Notes under the pieces: generated by a model
What the model was told of the DNA's origin: nothing
The model's database searches: none
The model's input: only the letters and a program-made list of their open reading frames with translations
Part shown: in pieces, positions 35,488 through 46,975 of the stretch
Numbering within the stretch: the stretch's first letter is position 1
Layout of the letters: each line of letters starts with the position of its first letter
Position numbers and translations under genes: made by a program
Assembly: GCA_029962745.1 (NCBI GenBank)
Contig: CM057162.1
Location: 9,426,408-9,490,407, forward strand
Length of the DNA stretch: 64,000 nucleotides
Direction: 5' to 3'
Source: Echinometra lucunter
Taxonomy: Eukaryota; Echinodermata; Echinoidea; Camarodonta; Echinometridae

Positions 35488-36794
35488 CTGCAAAAAAGAT
35501 AAACAAAATTCGGTACTGCTGACAAACTTTTTTGCGGTACCCTTGTGATAATATTGTTAAACGGAACTTGTCATCTAATACGGGGAATCTTAATTTTCTG
35601 TTTTACATTCTTAAATGACCTCACTTAAGTTTTAGGCCTATGTCTACAGTGCCACAGGAAAAGCTGTAAAAATTATTTTACAAATATAAAACCTGAATTA
35701 GGAAAAAAACTTCAACCTGCATGTGCACATAATTTTGGGTATCAGTCTAAGCGAAACTTCAGGCGTATTATTAATAATGTATACCTGGTAAAAATAATGA
35801 TGGGGGGATCATTTCATTTGATTTTCAAAAGAATATTCCAAGTACGACTTGAGTATTCAGACATTTAATACAAAACAGAAAACTTAAAGGTATTCTTAAT
35901 TGATTGACTTGAGAATAAGTTTATCAATTAGAATGTCAACCTGTTTGCTTTTATGCTGCTATGATATTAGTCTTCCTTCGTTATTTGATCCCCTTCTCTT
36001 ATATTGTATGCCTTGGCATTGAGGTTTCCATGCCTTGCCTTGGCCTTTGGTTTGCATGCCTTGGCCTTGGCCTTAGCCTTGGAGGTTTGCCTTGAGAGTT
36101 TGAGCCATGACTACAACACTGCTGACATCCAGATTCATTTACGATTGGATAGAAATATGGCATTTATCCTAATCACAGGAGTGGTTAAAGATTTCATGTG
36201 AACACGCTATATCCGTCCAGTTGAGTACTGAGCCATGAGAATATTGGCGATTATTCGGTCATCACCATTTTCTTTCATATGAAAGATCGTTCTGTATATT
36301 TCTTTCATAAATTGGCCTGTCAATTATAGAATTCCGGATGATTGTGACGTATCAAATGCCAAGCATGTATTTCACAAGGCCAATGTAAAATAATGCAGAT
36401 CAGTTCATACCACAAAATATTTGCTATATCTCTTTTTCATTTCAGTTACAAAGCGTTAAAAATCGCCACATGAAGCCCTAAATTGGATATCAAAAAAATA
36501 AAATTGATATTTTTGCTCAAGATGAGCAATTAAAGCAGACCGCATACACTACCCAGTACCTTTGGACATGTTGGAGTATTCCAGTGAGTCAAGGTGAACA
36601 TCAAAACTGATGTGCGCGATCTGTATACTGCCTATCGACAATGTTGTCACCCATTCGTCAAATAAAAAGACAGCAAATATCATTTTTCTTAGGCACCCTA
36701 ATTGGTGAAATGCATTCGTAGGCTGCCCAGCAACATTTTTGTCGCATATTGCTCTACTTAAAAGACAATATGAATGAATCACAGGAGTTCTTAC

Positions 36795-37181
36795 CTACTT
36801 CAGCTACACCTCTAAGTGGAACAGTAGTCTGATTAGGTATCGTTGGATTAACTATAGCATCTATAGATTTGACTTGAACGGACACTATTCTTTGGTCTTG
36901 TGAGCCAGGAATATCTGATGCGACACAAACATAAGGTGTTTCACTTGGTTCAGCCACGGTTGAGATTGATTTGTTTTTTGTCCCGTCAGGATTTATAACT
37001 TCCTCGGAATTAGTTGTATCCATCTTTTGGGACCCTTGCAGGAAAAACAGATCGATATCTGGATAGTAACCTGATGCAGAACAGGTGATGGGGGTACCAG
37101 CGGATCTTGAAATAGTGCAGGATTCATTGGAAAGCAGCCCCTGACATTCACTGATGACGGGAATGGGTTCCAAAGGAGGGG
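36795..37181 (-). CDS. Exon 3: C-like immunoglobulin domain and stalk
   Basis: Encodes residues 138-266. A proline-rich lead (APPLEPIPV) is followed by cysteines at 150 and 159, then CSASGYYPDI (core cysteine 171) and YVCVAS (core cysteine 223). The C-x-A-x-G-Y-Y-P pattern is characteristic of C1-type Ig domains. The core tryptophan expected about 12-14 residues after cysteine 171 is absent: the sequence there reads DLFFLQG, so a phenylalanine or leucine takes its place. Sequons occur at 156, 207 and 254. The last 25 residues form a stalk leading to the membrane. Acceptor TTTGCAG and donor GGTAAG give phase 1 at both ends. Confidence 0.82.
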
Positions 37182-37730
37182 CTGCAAAAATAAATACCAC
37201 ACTACTTTAACATCAGCCAAATACTTACTACACAGTAAAAGAAAAAAAAAGTGCTAAAATCATTGGCTTGGTTTCTATGTGCACACGACTGAATGTTGGT
37301 TTAGAAATCTACATGTAAAACATATAGGGATATATTTTTTTTTTAATCATCAGCTGATCGGTGCATATAGCAGCCAACCTACTACTGATTCAACCAACCA
37401 TTTTTAACAGTGTATGAGGGAAATTTACACCACAAATACGGCTCTTTTCAGGAATTGATATCTTCAATTTTATTCAACTTATTTAATTTCTTTCACATTT
37501 CTGAAATTAAGGACAAGCCTGGGAAAAGTAATTTTGTGAGATTTTTAATCTTTTCATGTCAGGTAGGAAGAACTTCGTTGAAAAGATCCCTGGAAAGATC
37601 TGCTCTTCGAATGGCCGTAATATTCTAAATAAGACTAGCTGAAGGGGCCGGGCAAATTATTCGTGAAAGATTTTGTGTGTGATTCCTAGTACTCATATTT
37701 CTGTGTGTTTGTGTTCAGATGTGTGGATGC

Positions 37731-37776
<46 letters not shown>

Positions 37777-40672
37777 CAATATTTATAATGCGCAACATAT
37801 CCATCTCAAGAGATGCTCAAGGCGCATACAAGACAATTTCAATTACATAAGATGAAAAACAAAAGTTGTGTTTAAATGTAAGCTCACAAGGAAATTTAAC
37901 AATATACATTAAGCATTAGATAAGTTTTAAGCCTAGTTTTACAAGAGAAAAGGGAGTTACTTGTTTGAAGAGAAAGAGGTAACTTATTCCACAAGGAAGG
38001 AGCTGCTGATGCATATGCTCTATCCCCCCAATTTCTTTTAGTACGTATTTCTTTAAGCCTAGCATTATTCGATGAGCGTAAACCTGAACGACCTGCAGAA
38101 TGGGGTGACAAAAGGGATGAAATGTATTCTGGAGCTAGATTATTGAGTGCACGATAGGTTAAAAGTAAAATCTTATAGATTATACGCTGTTGAACAGGGA
38201 GCCAATGAAGAGATTTTAAGATAGGAGTGATATGTGATGACCTTCTAGAGTTTGTCACAAGGCGAGCAGCAGCATTCTGAACTTTTTGCAGTCGACTGAT
38301 TTGGTTGGAAGGTAATCGGAAGAGTAATGAATTGCAGTTATCAAGATGTGAAGTAACAAAAGCATGTACTAATTGTTGGGTAGATTGTGGTGAGAGATAT
38401 TGTAGAATAGCCCGAATGTTTCTGAGATTACAATTTGCCAATTTAACACAATTTGACACATGGGGTTGAAGTGACATGGAAGAATCAAATATCACACCAA
38501 GATTCCTAGTTTGATGTACAGGAGATACAAGGGCAGAACCAATGTGGACATGAGAGACATTAATTTTACTGAGCTGTCTACTGTTCCCTAGTAAAATGAA
38601 TTCTGTCTTCTCATCATTTAGTTTTAAGTGACTCTTGATCATCCACTTCCTTACATCAGCTATACAAATTTCAAGTTTTCTCACATTTTCATCTATTTCT
38701 TCCTGGACAGGTCTGCAAGTAAAATAAAGCTGTAAGTCGTCCGCATACATATGATAATTGATACAATGCTTCTCAATGATATGCTGGATAGGCAATGTAT
38801 AAACATTGAACAATTGCGGACCGAGAACAGATCCCTGGGGGACAGAAAAATCTATACTGATTGAAGCAGAGGTGGCATCACGGAGACAAATTGCTTGGGA
38901 TCTATTAGAAAGATATGAGATAAACCAGTTAAGGACAACACCACTTATACCTATTTCCTTTAATCTAGTGATCAAAATGCAATGATCAACTGTATCAAAG
39001 GCACTGCTGAGATCAAGCAGCACTAAACCAGAGACATTTCCATTATCCATACCAATTAATACATCGTTTTGTACCCGTAACAGTGCACTTTCCACACTAT
39101 GCATCTCCCTGTATGCAGACTGGAAAGGGTTTTGCAAATTCTCAACCTTCAAGTAAGACTGTAGGCGACCGGAAACAACTCTTTCTATCACCTTGCCTAA
39201 GTATTTCAAATTTGCAACCGGTCTATAGTTTCTCAAATCCTGCCTGTCAAGGGAGGGTTTTTTCAGAAGGGGTTTGATAAGGGCATGCTGTAGACATTCA
39301 GGAAAAATGCCACTCGCAAGAGATTTATTAACTATCTCAGTAATATACGGAACAAAGTCACTGACAAATTCCTTAATCAGACAAGTAGGTACAGGATCTA
39401 ATTCACATGAAGATGCAGGAGAATTCATGATGATTTTTCTAATTTCAGCAGTTGTGGCAAGAACAAATTCTGACATGCCAGTTGAAATGACAGGAACAAT
39501 TCTTAAAGGCATGTCAGTACTTACATGTATGTTTGAACTGAAACTGCTTAACTCTTCTCGAATACTTCTTATCTTACCAACAAAATAATCACAAAATCGA
39601 TTAGCAAGATCATGATCATTATCTGTATTGGGATATGATGTATCCTTCTTCCTGTCTAGTAACTTGTTAATAATTCTAAAGAGACGTTTCTGATCTCCTG
39701 AACAATCAGCTATGGAGGAAGAATAGTACTGTCTCTGTACTTGGTCTATAAGATGAGACACAAGTTGCTTCTGCTCCATGTATAGAATGCGATCAGCAGG
39801 GTTTCTAGAAGATCTCCAACGTCGCTCAAGTCTCCGTCGAAGGCGTCTTGCACTACGAATGTCATCGGTCATCCAAGGTGATTGAGGTTTGATGACAATA
39901 GTTCGAGTCTTCTTTGGAGCTAGTTTATCAAGTAAACAATGGAGAGAGTCCTCATACTGTGTAACACATGAAGAAACAGTATCACGCTTAAAATCGATGG
40001 AAGATAATGCTGCGTGGACACCAGTTTGAAACTGATGACGGTCCATTAACTTTATGTTACGAGTAACGATGGACTTGCGAACAGGTTCTGGTTTCCTCAG
40101 AAGCAGGTTACACTGAATTGCAAAATGGTCTGATAGTCCAGGTAAGATAGTTACATCGGAAAGGGTATTTTCTGATTCACGAGATATGAAAAGATCTAAT
40201 GTGTGTCCGCAGCGATGAGTCGATTCTAGAACATGTTGCTTCATCCCATACATACATAACAGATCACGAAACTGTCTTGCATTTCTGTTACTTTGATCAT
40301 CAACCCATATGTTGAAATCTCCAGTGTACAATACTTTAGAAGAGCAAAGAAGGTATGAATCTAGCATCGTGCCAAACTCATCGAGGAATATGCTAAATGG
40401 TAGGTGACGTCCCTGGTTATCGGAGACTTCAGGGCGATAAACAACAATGAGTCTAACTGAACGGGAGTCACTCGTTAAGAGTACGTGAAGACATTCGAAA
40501 GATCGGTATGATGTAGCTTGCTGAACAGTTATTGACAAAGATGATTTAAACAAGAGGCCAACACCTCCTCCAGATCTCTCCTCTCTAGGTTTATGCTCAA
40601 AGCTGTAACCATTAGGGGTAATTCGGCTAATAACAGTGTTGTCGCCATCTCTCAACCACGAGGTTAAGGGTG
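37731..40672 (-). mobile_element. L2/CR1-like retrotransposon copy (5' truncated, ATT-repeat tail)
   Basis: Extent of the element around the reverse transcriptase frame. Downstream of the stop is a 160-bp 3' region ending in a GCGC-containing segment, TTATAAATATTGTC, and then a run of ATT units (37731-37773 as AAT on the plus strand). This GCGC...TATAAAT...(ATT)n ending recurs in two other fragments here (13763-13935 and about 51549-51838), which supports a common family. The 5' boundary is a TG repeat at about 40673-40702. I did not find a target duplication. Confidence 0.85.
37896..40655 (-). CDS. L2/CR1-like non-LTR retrotransposon ORF2 (endonuclease-reverse transcriptase), 5' truncated
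   Basis: A 919-codon frame with no internal stop, inside intron 2 and on the same strand as the receptor. The first 200 residues are the back half of an apurinic-type endonuclease: GGGVGLLFKSS, YTGDFNIW, LSDHFAI. A linker leads to the reverse transcriptase: YRPVANLKYLGKVIERV, FQSAYRE, LLDLSSAFDTVDH, PQGSVLGP, and the catalytic YADDLQLY near residue 650. The C terminus GDRAYASAAPSLWNKLPLSL is typical of L2/CR1-type elements. The start given is arbitrary: the frame extends upstream through TSWLRDGDN, the endonuclease TETWL region, and then meets a TG microsatellite, so the N terminus of the endonuclease is missing. The absence of frameshifts suggests a young insertion. It acts in its own reverse transcription, not in receptor function. 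Confidence 0.93.
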   Translation of the reverse strand: MRDGDNTVISRITPNGYSFEHKPREERSGGGVGLLFKSSLSITVQQATSYRSFECLHVLLTSDSRSVRLIVVYRPEVSDNQGRHLPFSIFLDEFGTMLDSYLLCSSKVLYTGDFNIWVDDQSNRNARQFRDLLCMYGMKQHVLESTHRCGHTLDLFISRESENTLSDVTILPGLSDHFAIQCNLLLRKPEPVRKSIVTRNIKLMDRHQFQTGVHAALSSIDFKRDTVSSCVTQYEDSLHCLLDKLAPKKTRTIVIKPQSPWMTDDIRSARRLRRRLERRWRSSRNPADRILYMEQKQLVSHLIDQVQRQYYSSSIADCSGDQKRLFRIINKLLDRKKDTSYPNTDNDHDLANRFCDYFVGKIRSIREELSSFSSNIHVSTDMPLRIVPVISTGMSEFVLATTAEIRKIIMNSPASSCELDPVPTCLIKEFVSDFVPYITEIVNKSLASGIFPECLQHALIKPLLKKPSLDRQDLRNYRPVANLKYLGKVIERVVSGRLQSYLKVENLQNPFQSAYREMHSVESALLRVQNDVLIGMDNGNVSGLVLLDLSSAFDTVDHCILITRLKEIGISGVVLNWFISYLSNRSQAICLRDATSASISIDFSVPQGSVLGPQLFNVYTLPIQHIIEKHCINYHMYADDLQLYFTCRPVQEEIDENVRKLEICIADVRKWMIKSHLKLNDEKTEFILLGNSRQLSKINVSHVHIGSALVSPVHQTRNLGVIFDSSMSLQPHVSNCVKLANCNLRNIRAILQYLSPQSTQQLVHAFVTSHLDNCNSLLFRLPSNQISRLQKVQNAAARLVTNSRRSSHITPILKSLHWLPVQQRIIYKILLLTYRALNNLAPEYISSLLSPHSAGRSGLRSSNNARLKEIRTKRNWGDRAYASAAPSLWNKLPLSLQTSNSLFSCKTRLKTYLMLNVYC

Positions 40673-41035
40673 TGTAAGGGTGTGTGTGTGTGTGTGTGTG
40701 TGCGTGCAGTTTCCTAATTATATGTTAACGAAAGTGGAAGAATTTCTTATCGATTGTATAATTCTCAAGTCTCACACTGCACATATGTTTTATGTAGTAA
40801 TAATAACTTTCCCTCTTACTTTGAATGAAAACGTTCCTTTATATAAGCGCATGACCAGAACTCAAGAATACATGTATCTCGAAAAATAAAGATGTATTTC
40901 ATTCACTTTGTAAGGAATAGTAACCTGATATTACTAAAATAAAGTGTATACAATTACGTAAAATCTCATGTACAGGTTCATTCATTCATTCGTTCGATTT
41001 GCAACCATAAATGTTTTGTAAAGAAATAAACCTAC

Positions 41036-41368
41036 CATAGACTGAGACTTCTGTGAAGTTATGGATCAGAATCCCTTTGTAGTTGGAAACCCGGCAGATG
41101 TAAGTGCCTTCGTCCGCTACTTTAATGCTGTTGATGATCAGAGAGTAATTATCATCCATACTGCAGGATTGGTCACAAAAACCTGTGGACGGTTGTCCTT
41201 CCACCCGGTAGATCAGGTTTGGGGATTTCGTTGGGTCATTCCCTTTCTTCCAGTAGACAGCAATGGGAGTTTCATAGAACTCGCATTTCAGAACCAGCTC
41301 ATCTCCTTTCCCTGCTGTTTTGTGCAAGTCAGTGTACACCACACCGTCTGGGACCTCACATCGTATCC
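41036..41368 (-). CDS. Exon 2: V-like immunoglobulin domain
   Basis: Encodes residues 27-137 of the model. The Ig hallmarks are in order: first core cysteine at 55 (VLKCEF), core tryptophan at 66 (VYWKKG), the DEGTYIC motif of strand F with the second core cysteine at 118, and a closing G-strand-like EVSVY. Spacing between the core cysteines is about 63 residues, as in V-type domains. There are extra cysteines at 30, 91 and 95, the last two in a FCDQSC loop that could form an additional bridge. NFT at 130-132 is a possible N-glycosylation site. Acceptor ATTTAG and donor GGTAGG give phase 1 on both sides, so the exon is a symmetric module. It lies extracellularly and is the likeliest ligand-binding domain. 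The ligand is unknown. Confidence 0.85.
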
Positions 41369-41929
41369 CTAAATCGTAAAAATGCAAGAAATTTTAGCTG
41401 ACTGCCGGGTAATAAAGTCCGCTTTATACTAGCCGTAGGCCCGATCAGGAAGGAGAATTGGGCAATTTCGTCTTTAAGGACAGAAAAAGGAGTTCGATGG
41501 CATCCGTCATAAGGATCAACCAGTGAATGATCGTATCATCTAGTCACGCTCTCAATCGACATGGAGCTAAACCAGTAGAGTCCCGGTGTATGAACCTACG
41601 AAGATTGCAAAGGCAATGGAGAAGAATGTTCTACGGCCAGTTACAGGACATGCCAAACAGCATCCAGATAGTCATGGTGTGAAGAATGACATATGAGGCT
41701 AAAAATTCCATAAGTAAAAATATCAGAGGGAAATTTCAGAAGTAAAAATGATAGTGCAAGAACGGGGGATTCATGACTCCAGAAGCAAAGAATGCCATTG
41801 GCCAAAAATGTCAGAGGCCAAGATTTCAGATGTCAGAGGAAATGTATAGATAACAGTTATAGGGGTTTAAAGATAAGAGAGGTGAAAATAAATGAAGAAA
41901 TTGGACTAGAAAATCTTCCTTTATATACC

Positions 41930-43460
41930 ACCGGAGTCGATCAGGGGGGGGGGGGGGGGGATTCCAATCCCAATATACAGGTGGGCAGAGGCGTCGATCC
42001 GGGGGGCAGGGGGCAGGGGGGCAGTTTTGCCCCCTCCCCCCAATAATTTCCCAACCCGAAAAAAAAAAAGAAAAAAGAAAAAAGAAAAAAGAAAGAGAAA
42101 AGAAAGGAAAAGGAAGGAAGGAAGTTAAATGAAAGCGTAAAACAAGCGAAAAGAAAGAAAATGTTACACTGGGAAGCGCTCGCTCGCATTTATTGTACCT
42201 TAACCAATGCCGATGATAATTACCATTCTTATGAAAGGAAATCGGTTTGCGTCTTGTGCTTCTATCTAATGTTATACTATTCCTCTATTCATATGAAGTA
42301 ATATAACCAAACAAGATATCACTCCTAGAAATCGAGCGGCCAGTTGACCTAAAAATAGATAAAAATTTCAGGAGATAACGGCCTGGATAAAAGAAAACGC
42401 AAAACAAAAACATATTTTTCGTTAACTCGCTCGCTACTCCACTGTACTCTCGCTGGTAAAAGCTAGATACAAGACGATTTCGGGCAGCAAGTAGCTTATT
42501 ATAGCTGCGAGATTCCAAAGTATCATTATATTTGGGCAGCAAGGTGGTTGACAAAGATTTTGGGACGAATCCATTTAATTTTGCCGGGATCGGTCGTTGA
42601 CTTTGCTCGCTATAGTAGAAACAGAATGGATTCGGACTGCAAGCGAGGTAGCTAAAACAGTATCATATTCGGCACACAGGTGATCGGATGTATCATTTAG
42701 ATAGCATACAGGCATGACAGGTTTATAGTGTATTCTGATGATCATGATAACAATAATATTGTTCTTGTATACCGCATATCACATTTTTATCAGTTTTTTA
42801 TAATGACAAAATAACACTTCTATCATATGGAAAAGGGTAGCTTAAACAGTGTCATATTCGGCACACAGGTGATCGGATGTATCATTTAGATATCATACAG
42901 GCATGACAGGTTCATAGTGTATTCTGATGATAATGATAACAATAATATTATTCTTGTATACCGCATTTTTATCATATTTTTTATGATGACGAAATAACAC
43001 TTCTATCATATGGAAAAGGGTATATTTTTCCTCGCTCGCTGCGCTCGCTCGTTTCATATTGATGGTTTTGAAAAGCAAATGAATTCGGTGAGATGAGACC
43101 GAATAGATAATGTAGATGTTTCATTGGCTCACAGCGTAATTTGCCGAAGGGTTTACTACATCTATCATGAAAAACAGTGTGGGCTTCCTCGCTCGCTTCT
43201 CTCGCTCGCAATATTAAAAAACAGAGTGGTTGGGGGGGGGGGGGGGGAGGGGCAGCAACAATGGACCAGCGATGTGACAAAATAGAGTTCATATTTGGCA
43301 GCGAAGTAACCATATACATATATAGCAGGTATCATTTATGCCTATATGATAACTAAACTCTTCTCTCATAACAAAAAAAAATTGTTATTTTTTGCGAGCG
43401 AGCGAATCGAACGAGCAAAATTGAAAAAAAAAAGCAGGATGGTTCACATAGCAAGTTGCT
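41930..43460. repeat. CGCTCGCTCG-associated dispersed repeat cluster
   Basis: Contains the recurring phrases TTTCCTCGCTCGCTGCGCTC, CAAATGAATTCGG and GAGGTGACCAAATA. Related stretches occur at about 4240-5140, 32060-32290, 48480-49200, 55100-56030 and 61890-62520. This is a multi-copy family of unknown class with no coding capacity seen. Confidence 0.7.
42649..43022. repeat. 189-bp tandem duplication in intron 1
   Basis: Two units beginning GTAGCT(A/T)AAACAGT and CATATTCGGCACACAGGTGA, at about 42649-42837 and 42837-43022, differing by a few bases. They lie inside the CGCTCGCTCG-associated dispersed repeat. Confidence 0.8.
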
Positions 43461-43660
43461 TAATTTCCCCATTTTGAAAATGCTTCACGTTGATATATAT
43501 ACATACATATGTGTGAGGGTGTGTGTGGGGGGGGGGGGGGGTAGGTGTGTGTGTACAAATAGTAACCGTGGGTTCATCTCCGCTTGGTCGTCTTGCCCCC
43601 AATCCGGAAAATGGATCGACGTCTCTTCAGGTGGGGGATGGCATGAACCATCATCCTCCT

Positions 43661-43679
43661 CCCCCCCCCCCCCCCCCCC

Positions 43680-43742
<63 letters not shown>

Positions 43743-43980
43743 TACATATATGGCAAAGAATGAGGTAAAGGCCTATGACTGAAACGTCTTGCGGTGTTTC
43801 TATCTTTACCTGATTGTTTGCTATCTATCTGTCTGAACACACCGACGCATAACTTTCTTGATTTATATACATATATAATGAAATGAATAAATAAATAAAT
43901 AAATAAATAAAAATAGAATAAATATAATAAATAAATAAAATAAATAAATTTAAATAAATAAAATAAAATACATAAAATAA
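43661..43980. repeat. Poly-C, poly-A, TA and AAAT simple repeats
   Basis: A C run, an A run and a TA tract follow each other at 43661-43750. 43860-43980 is largely AAAT units. Overlapping short frames in all registers are artefacts. Confidence 0.9.
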
Positions 43981-46494
43981 TTTACGGTCCAAAAAATGGC
44001 GTGACATTAGGTGACCATGCAATTGCCACCTCTCTGACCACTTCAAGGCATTTGTGAAAGTCAGTACCAAGGAAGGGGATACCCCCCCCCCCCCCCCCCC
44101 CCCAGTCGGTCGCTTCTTCCTCGCAGAGGATATTCAACACCAGTCATCCCTCACAACCTTGAATACAAATCAGCATCTGTGGCTTGAGAACTCCAAGCCT
44201 GCGATACAATCGGAAAATCATGATATCCCCTCCCCCCTTCCCGGGGCTCATGGTATATTCATAAAGATATGATAGACCTCTTTTTAGATAAATTATCATG
44301 AGCGCTAATATCGTTTAAAACTGAAACGTCTTTATTCCACTTCTCTTAATGTATGGTGAAACCGTCGCTCCGGAAACCACCTAACAGTTTGGCATCTTCA
44401 TTCGGCGGGACCAAGGAGTTTCCAGAGCTGGAGTCACATGTAACTCATTCCCTTTGGACCATGTTCGATGTCGCCGGGCTAAAATATGTCAGGCATGTGC
44501 TTAACTGGATCTTCCTTGCAGATGCATAGACAAAGGATTCCTGCCTAGCTTCAAACTTACGCGCCATTTTCAAAGAGAAATATGATTTTGTAATGAAAAT
44601 TACTTTTAGCTACCACTCGTCTGATAATACGAGCAGTACACAGTGCTTACCTTTACAGGAGGCAAGCGAAAGGAAATGGTGCAAAATTTCCTGAAATATG
44701 AATCAAAATTACTTGACTTGGCATGTGTGGGCACTAATCTGACATGTAACATCATAAATAACTGTACTTTAACAAATTCCCTTTTCATTTTCGTTTGCCG
44801 CAAGTAATCGGAAAAGTGTCGAATTGCGGGTTTCAGGATTGTAAAATGTTACTATTTTTCACAAGTCAAAATTGTTATCATGCGAGATAAGCAGATTTCT
44901 GGTTATACTTACGCTTTTGTATTCATATTTCATCATCTGTTCAATTTCCTCTCTGTTATTTCAAATCAAAAGTGAAATATTAACGATATTTTATTTGTGA
45001 CAAAATGTATACACAAGCTTTCCCATAACGTTGGCCGCATCGAACTTAGGGACATCAAAGGCAACAGCACACCTGTAGATTCTATTGTGCAACCTTAGAA
45101 AAGGACAGCTGCTTGAAATAATTTGTTGCTAGTTGGGACTCCAACTCTTAAAACTCCTTGGCGGGACACGGTCAGTGGTCTGGTGCAAAATAATGATGCA
45201 AATAACCATCAGTCTATTAGTCTACAGTGCGCAAAAATCTAAAGCAAAAACAAAAGCAAAACAAAAAACACGAAACCTTTAAAAAAGAAAGGATTATTGT
45301 GATAAAAACATTTGCTCTTCAAATAGTAGGCTTTTCTTCCCTAAATATATACGCTTTCATATGGTATATCGATGGCTTTAATCCATACACGCTTCCTCGA
45401 GAAACATCGTTTTGAAAATGGCATGGAAAAATCAATTTTGCCAAATTTGGGTAAAAATGCGATGTGTGGTATAAAAGATGATAGTCGAGATTTCAGATGT
45501 ATAAAGATATCCATCTAATGAAATAATCATAAAACATGGATTAGCGCAAATTTCATAGTCTGTGAAGGAAAGTGCCTTCGCATTAAGAATTTTCAAAATA
45601 TTAAAATAAGAAAAGCAAAGTTTCACTTTTGTTAAAGTTTGGCTCCCTAACTGTACATAGCGTCAATGGGACCTCTTGGGAGGGGAAATAAGAAATGAAA
45701 TTGGCCTATTTTCATCGATGGTTATTGTTCATTCTACTGGGAGTTATTTCATGAAAATTAGGGCATATCTTCAGGAGGTCATTAACTAACATGATATTGC
45801 ACTAAATTAAGTATCCGATGCGGCACGGAGCAGAGACAACGCCCTAAACAGTTTGCTCATTTGCATAATTTCCTTGTCTCTTTTGCTCACTGAAGCGTAA
45901 GAGATCGGGATTTCGATGAAAATGGAATCAGAGGAACTCCACAAGAAGATTTATGATGATTAAACACATTAAGCAATTGAATTTTGGCCGATAGGTGAAA
46001 AAAGAGCTTTTTCAAGTCCCACGTGATCATTGAAGCGTAAACTTTCATTTAAATGCTATGAGATCATTGATACATGTAAACCGGTCATAGAAACGTGCTA
46101 AAAATGTAACCAATAAGATTTGTAGTGCACAAAAAGAAGGCAATTATTTCAACATGGTGATATTTTGTTTTTGTTATGTGTTCATTCAACCGTGAATTGA
46201 TAGGTATCAATTGCAAAAGTTGCAAACACCCTTTCAAAACATGAATTCCTCTGCATTTGAACAATTTTCACCTAATGCTCACTCCAGCATGAAATTTGGT
46301 GCAAAACTCATTTGGCATTTTTGGTAACGAATAAAATTTATGTTCATGTATGCCAGATTTTCACGGCATGCCATGGTCCATCGGTTCTGTACTAAAACCG
46401 CAAATGAATATGACACCGGTTATAACTTCAATTTCAAATGCGTGCTATTAGGATGTACCAAATAACCAAAATTTAAAAGACTTCTAATCAGATA

Positions 46495-46975
46495 AAGGTC
46501 TAAACCATAGTACCCAAAATTTATGGGGAGTCTTTAAATTTTTTGAGCCTTTAGTAATATTTTCCAAAGTCTCAAATTACATCTAAATCACGTTTGAAAT
46601 AAATTGAAAGTAGTAATAAGGGGATTATAATAATTTTAAAATTGCTTGTTTTCACGTGTAAACCTATGGCAGGCAAGATATTTCAAAGCAAAAAATATGC
46701 ATATTCCGGTGGATTTTATGGGGGGTCTATTTGACTCATGGAGCCTTAATTATATATTTTCAGAGTTTGAAATTTCGGCAGCTCTTAGGACAAAAGCATG
46801 CATAGTAACCGAAATTTATGGGGAGTCATTGAATTTTTTTGAGCCTTTAATCATCTTTTCCAAAGTCTAAAATTACATATAAATCACATTTGAAATAAAT
46901 TCAAACCAGTAATAGGGGAACTATAATCAATCTTAAAATTCATGTTTTTACGTGTTATCCCTATGGTAGGTGACC
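46495..46975. repeat. Direct repeat pair, about 300 bp apart
   Basis: 46495-46670 and 46795-46975 share AAATTTATGGGGAGTC, GAGCCTTTA, TTTTCCAAAGTCT, AAATCAC and ACGTGT in the same order, with about 15-20 percent differences. The two are an old local duplication in intron 1. Confidence 0.75.

Larger units (their letters stand above)
34336..36794 (-). other. Introns 5, 4 and 3 around the transmembrane and linker exons
   Basis: 34336-34919, 34959-35406 and 35488-36794 flank the two small exons. A GCCTTG-rich simple repeat occupies 36008-36095. No other feature is recognised. Confidence 0.6.
37182..41035 (-). other. Intron 2
   Basis: Almost entirely the L2/CR1-like retrotransposon with its ATT tail and a TG microsatellite (40678-40702). 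37182-37730 and 40703-41035 are plain AT-rich sequence. Confidence 0.7.

Noticed and set aside
36754..37200. A single-exon Ig protein starting from the ATG at 37200
   Set aside because: That ATG lies upstream of a good acceptor (TTTGCAG) in intron 2. Phase and context fit an internal exon.
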